Positions 1 to 6,291 of a stretch of 6,602 nucleotides of DNA are shown one piece after another (positions within the stretch are counted from its first letter, which is position 1; each line of letters starts with the position of its first letter). The position numbers and the translations under genes are program-made. The DNA is from Chloroflexota bacterium (GTDB taxonomy: Bacteria > Chloroflexota > Anaerolineae > Promineifilales > Promineifilaceae): the NCBI GenBank assembly GCA_008501785.1, contig QQUD01000223.1:1-6602 (forward strand), written 5' to 3'. A model generated the notes under the pieces. It saw nothing but the letters and a program-made list of their open reading frames with translations, searched no databases and was not told the DNA's origin.

Positions 1-762
1 GATTTAGGGGGATTGCCGGTTTGGTCGCCTGATGGTCAGCAAACGATTGTGGCAGACCCGGCGGGACGGTTGTGGTTGGGGGATGAACATGGACAGGTGA
101 AAACGGCCGTTTCTACTGGAGCCGCCCCATTTTGGATTGACAATAGCCGGTTTGGTTACATCCATTTGGTTGGTTCGTTAGCCAGACCGCCAGCGGAAGT
201 GGTCATCAGTTCGGTATCGACGCCAGATGAAGCCGAGATTGCACTTGCATTACCTGATCTGGCAGCATATTTGCCACGAGATATATCCCTTGATCAGCTA
301 ATTATTCGGGGCACGGCCACCCATCCATCGCATCCCAATCAACTCTTTTTGGCGGCGACCTATCGCCGTAATCTCGAATCGGGTCAGGAGGGGAGTTTCA
401 TCTTTCAGCTTGATACAAAAACTGGTGAATTGAAGCTGCCATTAACGCTGCCATACAATTTAGGTCTTTATAATCCATTTGTTTTTTCGCCGGATGGTCG
501 TTGGCTCACTATTCAAAGTTTTGCTGAATCGAAAACAGAACGGCAATTGCATTTACTAGAAGTGTCTACGGGCAATGCGGTTGCGTTTCATTCTGGCTTT
601 CTTTTGCTGCTGCCTGGATATGATTGGTCAGCCGATGGCGAGTGGCTGCTGCGGATTGATAATGGATTTGTGCAGCTCATTGCACCAGCTTACGATTATC
701 AAGAAGTGGTTGTGCATGACAATGCAGTTTGTAATTTTGCGACATGGATTAATACCTCGTGA
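1..762 (+). CDS. C-terminal part of a beta-propeller (TolB/WD40-like) protein, 5' end outside window
   Basis: The frame is open from base 1, so the gene begins upstream; the TTG at 13 is an internal Leu rather than a start. About 253 residues are visible. They carry propeller-blade motifs of the PD40/TolB type: VWSPDGQ near the beginning, FVFSPDGRWL near residue 160 and YDWSADGEWLL near residue 210. The protein aligns along its whole visible length with the C-terminal third of the next gene (shared LFxxA, SPDGRxL, DWSADGxWLL, LQLIAP, Y-x4-V-x2-H, C-x4-W-I/V-N). The only visible cysteine (codon 730-732) matches the last cysteine of both paralogues. The gene ends in two consecutive stops, TGA TAG. 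By analogy with its neighbours the missing part should contain an FDW tail, one membrane helix and the middle region. Function unknown; a ligand-binding or scaffold role outside the membrane is inferred only from the fold. Confidence 0.9.
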   Translation, partial: DLGGLPVWSPDGQQTIVADPAGRLWLGDEHGQVKTAVSTGAAPFWIDNSRFGYIHLVGSLARPPAEVVISSVSTPDEAEIALALPDLAAYLPRDISLDQLIIRGTATHPSHPNQLFLAATYRRNLESGQEGSFIFQLDTKTGELKLPLTLPYNLGLYNPFVFSPDGRWLTIQSFAESKTERQLHLLEVSTGNAVAFHSGFLLLLPGYDWSADGEWLLRIDNGFVQLIAPAYDYQEVVVHDNAVCNFATWINTS

Positions 763-799
763 TAGCCGGTTAATAGCGTGGGGGAATCGTTGAAAAATC

Positions 800-820
800 G
801 CCTTGCATCTGCGGCAGGGC
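800..820 (+). other. Small hairpin between paralogues 1 and 2
   Basis: GCCTTGC (800-806) can pair with GCAGGGC (814-820) through 7 bp, including one G-T pair, around a 7-nt loop. No proper T-tract follows (TTGTTACGAT), so it is at best a weak terminator for the upstream gene. It overlaps the possible -35 box. Confidence 0.25.
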
Positions 821-830
821 TTGTTACGAT
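803..830 (+). promoter_or_regulatory. Possible promoter of paralogue 2, placed for a leaderless mRNA
   Basis: TTGCAT (803-808) and TACGAT (825-830) are separated by 16 bp and resemble -35 and -10 boxes. The ATG follows only 6 nt after the -10 box, so transcription would begin at or next to the start codon. That would fit the absence of a Shine-Dalgarno sequence. The boxes are not perfect and such matches are common by chance; the gene may instead be co-transcribed with the upstream gene. Confidence 0.3.
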
Positions 831-836
831 ATATCT

Positions 837-3416
837 ATGTTTGACTGGCAAACGGAAGAAGAAGAAGCTGTTTGGGATGATGATTTGGTGCCACCACCGG
901 AAACGGCCGTTTCACGCAGACGTTCTTGGTTGTTTGGTGGATTTTTGGTCGTTTTAGTGAGTATCGCGGGTGTGTTGTTGTACCGTCAAGTGCAAAAACA
1001 AGCAGATGTCGCAGTCGAAAATTTAGAAGCAGACATTATTTCGACACACAATCTCGTGCAAACTGCCGCAGAAATGAGGGATGCTGATTTAATGCGGGCA
1101 ATGTTGTCGGGACGGAATATGGCGTGGGCAGAAATTCAGCAGCAGCTAGTCGGTGAAGGGGTTTTATGGGGTCGGCCATTACTCAACATGCAATGGCAGC
1201 CAACAGGTCATGAACTTATTGACACAATTATCGATCCAGCACTTGAATCGGCCGAGTTAACCTATTCGCAAGCGTATGAAATACTCAATTTGAATGAGGT
1301 GACGGAAACTATTTCGCTGCAATATACGGCCGTTTATCGACGTGGCAGTCAGCGTTGGTTGTATGCGCCGCTAGAAGATGAATTTTGGGGTGAATGGGAG
1401 ACGCTTGACTCTGATAGGTTGATGCTAATTTTCCCTAAACGTGATCAAGAAATTGCCAATCGTTTGTTTGTTGATTTGGCTGACATTATCGAACAGGCTT
1501 GTGATGAATTGGCAGATTTGAATTGTGATGAAAGTGACCAGATCGTTGTCCGGCTGGAAAAAGACCCCGCATCATTATCTCTGTTAAATAATGATAAATT
1601 GCTTTATCAATCAGGTTTGCGGTTGGAGTTACCGGCTCCTTCTCTGGTTGGTGTGCCGTTGGATGATGCCGGATATGATGTGCTGCAACGTGGGTATGCG
1701 GGGTTGGTGGTAACGGCCGTTATTGCTGATGCAGTTGACTGGGAATGCTGCGAGCATCGACCTATTTTTCAAGCATTGCTCGATTATCAATTGGGTCAGC
1801 TTAAATTGCAACCCTGGTCCATTACTGTTGATGATCATATTGCCATGTGGGAAGGTGAGCAGCTTGTTAGTTTGGATGGCCTTTTGGCATATTGGGAGCA
1901 GGCTACTTTAGAGGAATTAGCTCCGCCTGACGACTTGTTCTTGCAAACGGCCGTTGACTTTCTTTTGCAACAATTTCCACATCAATCACCTGCTGCCATG
2001 CAGCGGTTGATGGCCCCCAATGAAAACATCAGTTTTTTGCGTTGGATGCTTAACCTCCCCCGTTTAAATAACGATCCTCAATCTCGTCTTAGTCCTTCTA
2101 TTTTAATTAATTCCCTTGATCAAGATTGGCGCTTGTTTGCCCTATTGCAAAAGGATATTGACGCAGCCGCATCTGTGCCGATACCGCTGCCAAAACAAGA
2201 TATTCAACTCGTTTGTGACCAGAGTCTTGGTGATGATCCTGATTTTTTACTAGCTCGGTATATATCTGAGAGCAGCACCTGGGTAACAGAGCGCCAAAAT
2301 CAAGCATTTACTCTGATGTACCCCACAGTGGATGAAGATGTGATTTTGCTTTTACAATTGGATTTTAGTAGCGATCATCTGGAATCGGTCATTGAGCTAT
2401 GGGAGGGTGGCGCTCCGCAGTTGATTTCGGGAGACGGCCGTTACGTCATTACGCTTGGCCAATTTGATCCGACGGGCCAATATTTAGCGGCATTCGTGTT
2501 CGCTGAAAACCTGGATTTATCAGCTCCTATGAGATATGTTCTTTTTGATTTAGATGATTGTGATGCGTCTGGCTGTGCAGAGATAGAAGTGCCTGGCATA
2601 CCTACTTGGTCGCCATCGGGTGAACGCGTCATTTTTATGGAGGCTGATTTTATATCAACTGCCCCCATTTTGGCTGATGGTCGTGTTTGGATGGTCGATG
2701 GCAACCAGAGTAAATCGATATTCCCACTATATTTGATCGATAATTTGGATGAATTAGACGCAAATGAACCTTTAACGCCATTTGCAGAAGGGTATTCAGC
2801 TTTTTGGCTGGATGAATCTGAGTATGGATTTGTGCAATCTTTTGGTGGTTTTAGGCAGCCTGTGATGTTGGTAATGGGAGGTGAAGAGCCGGAAATTATG
2901 CTGGAAACGGATGATTTATTAGAGTTGTTGCCTGAAAGTGTGCGTTTGGGCCATTTGTTAATTCAGTATGTTCGACCAAATCCGACAATTCCTACTCAAT
3001 TATTTATTGTTGCTAGTGACATTGACGGGCAAGGGTATATCTTTTTAGTTGATATGGAAAAAGACACGGTTGAATATCGTTTTAATTTTGGGCAACTGTC
3101 GGAGCATTTGTTAGGTTTTTCGCCAGACGGCCGTTTTCTGGTCACCACCAGTGCCATCCGGGAAAACAATGATCTCGATTTCATCAGTGATTTCATCACG
3201 ATTCACGATATTGACCAAAATGAAACGGTTAACACTTTGTTTGATGCCTCAGATGACAATATCAATTTTGTGTTTGACTGGTCTGCTGATGGTAATTGGC
3301 TGCTAACCATTTTAGATGATGGGCTTTTGCAGTTGATTGCGCCAGATTACAATTATCGCCAGGTGATTGAACATGAGTTTGGAGATTGTCAGATGGTATC
3401 TTGGGTGAATCCGTAA
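837..3416 (+). CDS. Single-pass membrane protein with extracytoplasmic TolB/WD40-like beta-propeller, paralogue 2
   Basis: This 859-residue protein belongs to a family I cannot name. Residues 1-26 form an acidic tail (FDW at 2-4, EEEE at 7-10, DDD at 14-16). RRR at 27-29 precedes a membrane helix at about 31-49, giving N-in/C-out topology. Residues 60-330 form a conserved region with the blocks DEFWG (181-185), FPKRDQEIA (199-207) and LVGVPLDDAGY (270-280). Residues 330-440 are a helical stretch missing from paralogue 3. The propeller spans about 455-859, with PTWSPSGE (589-596), FSPDGRFL (761-768) and DWSADGNWLL (814-823). Cysteines 222/230, 575/580 and 460/851 are shared with paralogue 3 and probably form disulfides outside the membrane; C304 and C305 are extra. 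The ATG is supported by the FDW motif that paralogue 3 also has near its start. There is no Shine-Dalgarno sequence, and the start lies 74 bp after the previous gene. No HExxH or other catalytic motif is seen, so a sensor, binding or scaffold role is only inferred. Confidence 0.95.
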   Translation: MFDWQTEEEEAVWDDDLVPPPETAVSRRRSWLFGGFLVVLVSIAGVLLYRQVQKQADVAVENLEADIISTHNLVQTAAEMRDADLMRAMLSGRNMAWAEIQQQLVGEGVLWGRPLLNMQWQPTGHELIDTIIDPALESAELTYSQAYEILNLNEVTETISLQYTAVYRRGSQRWLYAPLEDEFWGEWETLDSDRLMLIFPKRDQEIANRLFVDLADIIEQACDELADLNCDESDQIVVRLEKDPASLSLLNNDKLLYQSGLRLELPAPSLVGVPLDDAGYDVLQRGYAGLVVTAVIADAVDWECCEHRPIFQALLDYQLGQLKLQPWSITVDDHIAMWEGEQLVSLDGLLAYWEQATLEELAPPDDLFLQTAVDFLLQQFPHQSPAAMQRLMAPNENISFLRWMLNLPRLNNDPQSRLSPSILINSLDQDWRLFALLQKDIDAAASVPIPLPKQDIQLVCDQSLGDDPDFLLARYISESSTWVTERQNQAFTLMYPTVDEDVILLLQLDFSSDHLESVIELWEGGAPQLISGDGRYVITLGQFDPTGQYLAAFVFAENLDLSAPMRYVLFDLDDCDASGCAEIEVPGIPTWSPSGERVIFMEADFISTAPILADGRVWMVDGNQSKSIFPLYLIDNLDELDANEPLTPFAEGYSAFWLDESEYGFVQSFGGFRQPVMLVMGGEEPEIMLETDDLLELLPESVRLGHLLIQYVRPNPTIPTQLFIVASDIDGQGYIFLVDMEKDTVEYRFNFGQLSEHLLGFSPDGRFLVTTSAIRENNDLDFISDFITIHDIDQNETVNTLFDASDDNINFVFDWSADGNWLLTILDDGLLQLIAPDYNYRQVIEHEFGDCQMVSWVNP

Positions 3417-3427
3417 TCCTTTCCATG

Positions 3428-3485
3428 TCTCCGGAAACTGATTGCCAGGCCAATGTGCTTTATGATAGTTTCCGGGGAAATTTTT
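3428..3485 (+). terminator. Probable intrinsic terminator after paralogue 2
   Basis: The arms 3428-3439 (TCTCCGGAAACT) and 3467-3478 (AGTTTCCGGGGA) pair over 12 bp with a single G-T pair. The 27-nt loop contains a minor attg/caat inverted repeat. The stem is followed by AAA and then TTTTT (3481-3485). The position, 11 bp after the stop codon, fits a terminator and suggests that paralogue 3 has its own promoter. The loop is longer than usual and the T-run starts three bases late, so efficiency is uncertain. Confidence 0.55.
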
Positions 3486-3512
3486 GAATTGATGTGCCGA
3501 CAGGAAAATATT

Positions 3513-3541
3513 TAATTGTTGAATTGTTGAATTGTTAATTG
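3513..3541 (+). repeat. 8-bp tandem repeat just upstream of paralogue 3
   Basis: TAATTGTT, GAATTGTT, GAATTGTT and a partial AATTG follow each other with an 8-bp period and end 4 nt before the ATG at 3546. The stretch is AT-rich and fills the place where a promoter -10 box and ribosome binding site would be expected; TTAATT at 3535-3540 could act as the -10 box of a near-leaderless transcript. Confidence 0.8.
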
Positions 3542-3545
3542 TGTT

Positions 3546-5795
3546 ATGAGTGAAAATTTTGATTGGCGAATGGAGGACGATTTCCCAGAGTGGAAATCAC
3601 AAGGGAGGGAGCCGAAACAGCCTCGGAAGTTTTCTCGAAAGAAGTGGGGAAGATGGGCGTGGGGCATAGTGGCCGCTATGCTGATCACATGCCTTACCAG
3701 CACCATTGTGTATTGGCAATTGAATCAAAAGGCTGCTGCTGTGACTGAGCAACTGTCAGTTGACGTTGTTGGTGTACATCAATTGGTGATGGAAACGGCC
3801 GTTTCCCACGACATGGATTTGTTCGAATCCCTTTTCCATGCTCCCAGCAGCCAGTGGAGTAAAAATCAATTTGAATTGATTGCTCGTGATTTATATTTGA
3901 ATCGAGCACCCTTAGGTCTGTGGTTTGATTCGACAAAACTTATTTCACAAACAATCACAACTGAAAATGTGTCCACAAATTTCTTGCCAGACTTTCAGCG
4001 TGTTGAAGTCTTGGTTGAACAACCTTACTTGATGCGTTCATCGGATGATACGATTGAGCCGGTTGTGTTGGTGAATACGGCCGTTTACCAAAAAAAAGAC
4101 AATTCCTGGTTGTTGGCGGCCCCAGATGAAACCTTTTGGGGCAATGAACTGCAAGCCGAATCGTCCATCATTATCACGCATTACCCGGCCCGTGATGCTG
4201 AAATTGCTGAAAAACTAACCGCAGACCTGAACAATTTGGTTGTCATGGCTTGTGAAAAAAACATTTTTCCGTGTCCAAATGATTTGTCTCTTGATCTTTA
4301 TTTGGAAACAGAAGAAAGCAGCTTGCTTGGCCTCAATCGCCGTTTCCAGCTGCCTTCGAGATATGGCACTAAAACTGGCCGTCGTCACTCTTTTACGCTG
4401 CCGACACCCACATTAGTCGGATTACCAGTTGATGAAGCTGGTTATCAAGCGCTTTATCAAGGTTTTGGGGCGCAGCTGTTGGCCGCTTTGATTGTTAATT
4501 TGCACCCAAACTTTCAACAAGAAATACGTAATCAGAGTTTTCTTGTGCAACAATTGGCAAAAATGGATTTTTCTTTGCCGGAACCAGTGGGTTTTCATCC
4601 AATGGAAACGGCCGTTCCGCCCCCCATTCCCTTTCCCAATCAAAATATATTACTTTCTTGTCGGGAAGCTGGTCAGCCGTTGATTCACTACAATTTGCAA
4701 ACGAATAAATGGACGCCTGCTTATGTTGAATGGCTTGTTACCAGTCTAATAGGATTGGACAATGGGGATGGTGCTTTGCTGACAGTTGTGACAGATACGG
4801 GGCGGCAAATTCGCTGGTGGCAGCCAGATCGAGAACGCATCTTGCTTGAGGAAACACAGGATATTTTTGTGAACAACGCATTCTTGTTTCCAGATGAGGA
4901 TGCAGACAATAAACATGTCATCAATTTCTATTCACAATCTGAAGGTATGTCACAATGGTTGCTGTTGGATGAAAACAATTGCACAGAGAATAGCTGCGAG
5001 TTGGAGGAGATTACAGAATGGTCGATGGCGTCGCCAAACGGCCGTTTTCGTCTCATCATTAGTCTGGAAAGTGATGGTTGGACACGTCAAATTAGTTTAG
5101 AAGACGTTGAAAGTGGGGAGCGAACCACATATGGCCTTGGATTTAGCCCTGGGTGGATTGATGACGAAACATTTGTATATATTCGTGTAGCCGACTCAGC
5201 TCCAGGCGCTTATCCAACCCAATCTACATTGGTTATTGTTGATGCTGCTCAATCAGAAAACAATGTTTCTGAAATAACAGTAGATGATATTTCAGATGCG
5301 GTGAATGAATTTATTGTTTTAGACGCGACGCAAGAGCAGTTTTCATTTGCGGACTATTTGATAGGGGGTGTGTTGCCAGGTCCAGATGATCATTGGCTGC
5401 TTATGCTTTTCGAAAGTGGTACAACCCAATTTTCATTAGCTTATCTGGTCGAATATGCCTCTGAAACTGGTCAGATGTCTATTTTTGAAAATTTGCACCA
5501 ATTTGAAACGGCCGTATTCCTCAGCAGCAGCCAAGATAATCAATACTTTTCAATCGCTGTTCTTGACCTGACGGGTGTTGCCATGCGTTTATACGACGTG
5601 CAGCAAAATCAATACCGATCTTATTCTGTGCCATCTGCATGGCAAGGTGGTTATGCTTGGACGATGGATGGCGATTGGCTGCTGCTGGTTGAAGAGGATG
5701 GCATCCGGCTGGTAGCCCCTGCACACGATTACGAACGCCGCATTGTGCATGATTTTGGTCGGTGCGAAACGGCCGTTTGGATCAACACTCCCTAA
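3546..5795 (+). CDS. Single-pass membrane protein with extracytoplasmic beta-propeller, paralogue 3 (shorter form)
   Basis: This 749-residue paralogue of the preceding gene has the same layout. An acidic tail with FDW (5-7) is followed by a basic cluster (about 27-36) and a membrane helix (about 37-57). The conserved region contains NTAVY (177-181), ETFWG (195-199), YPARDAEIA (213-221) and LVGLPVDEAGY (290-300). The propeller runs from about 365 to 749 and ends in AWTMDGDWLLLVEEDG, LVAPAHDY and C740-x4-WIN. Its blade motifs are more degenerate than in the other two copies. Apart from C49 in the helix its only cysteines are 236/243, 372/740 and 479/484, the same three pairs as in paralogue 2. 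It lacks about 110 residues that paralogue 2 has between the conserved region and the propeller, which accounts for the whole length difference. There is no Shine-Dalgarno sequence; the start is supported by the FDW-plus-acidic N-terminus shared with paralogue 2. A likely terminator upstream suggests separate transcription. Function unknown. Confidence 0.95.
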   Translation: MSENFDWRMEDDFPEWKSQGREPKQPRKFSRKKWGRWAWGIVAAMLITCLTSTIVYWQLNQKAAAVTEQLSVDVVGVHQLVMETAVSHDMDLFESLFHAPSSQWSKNQFELIARDLYLNRAPLGLWFDSTKLISQTITTENVSTNFLPDFQRVEVLVEQPYLMRSSDDTIEPVVLVNTAVYQKKDNSWLLAAPDETFWGNELQAESSIIITHYPARDAEIAEKLTADLNNLVVMACEKNIFPCPNDLSLDLYLETEESSLLGLNRRFQLPSRYGTKTGRRHSFTLPTPTLVGLPVDEAGYQALYQGFGAQLLAALIVNLHPNFQQEIRNQSFLVQQLAKMDFSLPEPVGFHPMETAVPPPIPFPNQNILLSCREAGQPLIHYNLQTNKWTPAYVEWLVTSLIGLDNGDGALLTVVTDTGRQIRWWQPDRERILLEETQDIFVNNAFLFPDEDADNKHVINFYSQSEGMSQWLLLDENNCTENSCELEEITEWSMASPNGRFRLIISLESDGWTRQISLEDVESGERTTYGLGFSPGWIDDETFVYIRVADSAPGAYPTQSTLVIVDAAQSENNVSEITVDDISDAVNEFIVLDATQEQFSFADYLIGGVLPGPDDHWLLMLFESGTTQFSLAYLVEYASETGQMSIFENLHQFETAVFLSSSQDNQYFSIAVLDLTGVAMRLYDVQQNQYRSYSVPSAWQGGYAWTMDGDWLLLVEEDGIRLVAPAHDYERRIVHDFGRCETAVWINTP

Positions 5796-5866
5796 AATTT
5801 CTTCCCAGCAATCGTCATTCCGAGTGACCTATGTCGGGAAGCCCAACACATAATAGAGATGATACT

Positions 5867-5900
5867 GCCAAGGCTATTGCCAAGGCTATTGCCAGGGCTA
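5867..5900 (+). repeat. 12-bp tandem repeat
   Basis: GCCAAGGCTATT occurs at 5867-5878 and 5879-5890 and is followed by a partial third copy with one change (GCCAGGGCTA, 5891-5900). It lies immediately before the GTCATTCCGA repeat unit. Confidence 0.85.
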
Positions 5901-5973
5901 CGGTCATTCCGAAGTGCTCTGAGGAATCCCCTTCTTCAGTGTTAAAGACCGGGATTTCTGTCCTGAAAATAGG

Positions 5974-6002
5974 ACGCGGAAAACGCGGAAAACGCGGGAA
6001 AA
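5974..6002 (+). repeat. 9-bp tandem repeat
   Basis: ACGCGGAAA occurs twice in a row (5974-5982 and 5983-5991), followed by a third copy with one extra G (ACGCGGGAAAA, 5992-6002). The repeat is the source of the GKR/FPR repeat peptides in the spurious open frames. Confidence 0.85.
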
Positions 6003-6006
6003 GAAT

Positions 6007-6038
6007 AAAATCTGCGTTCATCTTGAAAATCTGCGTTC
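6007..6038 (+). repeat. 13-bp direct repeat AAAATCTGCGTTC
   Basis: Exact copies lie at 6007-6019 and 6026-6038, a 19-bp period. Sequences of the ATCTGCGTTCATC kind are, from memory, frequent intergenic repeats in Chloroflexota and some other environmental bacteria; that resemblance has not been checked. Confidence 0.75.
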
Positions 6039-6085
6039 CATTTTCATCCTTCGTGGTGCCGTGCAGCGGCATGTTTAACTCCAAT

Positions 6086-6127
6086 GTAAATCGAATTGCT
6101 AATTCGATAGGCGATTTACCAAATCGC
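6086..6127. repeat. Nested and overlapping perfect inverted repeats (competing hairpins)
   Basis: Three perfect inverted repeats share bases. Hairpin A is ATCGAATT (6090-6097) with AATTCGAT (6101-6108) around GCT. Hairpin B is GTAAATCG (6086-6093) with CGATTTAC (6112-6119). Hairpin C is GCGATTT (6111-6117) with AAATCGC (6121-6127) around ACC. A and C can form together; B excludes both. No T-tract follows on either strand, so this is not a plain terminator; it may be the palindromic core of an interspersed repeat. Confidence 0.75.
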
Positions 6128-6291
6128 ACTACGGTTTTCATGGGTGGTGGTGTGCCACGTTCATGATGTCTCCTCGAAGACTCGTCGAAATGACGATGTT
6201 AGAGTATAACGACATCGAATGAATTCGACATCTGAGTTTGAAAACATATTTGTGAAGATTTTAAAATTATTTCGGTAGTAGGGTTTGGTAG

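Larger units (their letters stand above)
103..5776. repeat. Dispersed palindrome ACGGCCGT, 13 exact copies
   Basis: Exact copies start at 103, 903, 1326, 1713, 1947, 2434, 3127, 3795, 4077, 4608, 5038, 5508 and 5769. Eight extend to AACGGCCGTT and five to AAACGGCCGTTT (101, 901, 3793, 5036, 5767); the one at 3791-3806 is a perfect 16-bp palindrome. About 0.1 copies would be expected by chance in a window this size at even base composition. The core CGGCCG appears only once more (1249-1254, flanked by T and A). All copies lie in the three propeller genes: ten are read as Thr-Ala-Val, three (2434, 3127, 5038) as Asp/Asn-Gly-Arg. The pattern resembles highly iterated palindromes such as HIP1; its purpose is unknown. 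Confidence 0.9.
5811..6197. repeat. Possible MITE-like element bounded by 13-bp inverted repeats
   Basis: ATCGTCATTCCGA (5811-5823) and TCGAAATGACGAT (6185-6197) are inverted repeats matching at 12 of 13 positions and enclose about 387 bp without a real gene. The end sequence belongs to a unit of about 27 bp, starting GTCATTCCGA and ending GAGGAATCC: a further forward copy lies at 5903-5929 and a reverse copy at 6169-6194. Units of this style (read as RFARND-like peptides on the other strand) are familiar as interspersed repeats in many environmental bacteria. No target-site duplication was found, so the alternative is a patchwork of independent repeats. Confidence 0.4.

Noticed and set aside
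575..793. Open frame of 72 codons overlapping the end of the first gene
   Set aside because: Out-of-frame shadow of the propeller gene, which is supported by homology to the two paralogues.
1212..1226. HELID in paralogue 2 (residues 125-129) as a zinc-peptidase HExxH motif
   Set aside because: The second histidine is missing (HELID) and the position is not conserved in paralogue 3.
5811..6127. Repeats as a CRISPR array
   Set aside because: Repeat units are 9-27 bp, of different sequences, irregularly spaced and without unique spacers of constant length; no cas gene is present.
5831..6166. Open frame of 111 codons on the + strand (and 108 codons on the opposite strand, 5815-6141)
   Set aside because: Both are translations of tandem and interspersed repeats, overlap each other antisense, and have no ribosome binding site or recognisable domain.
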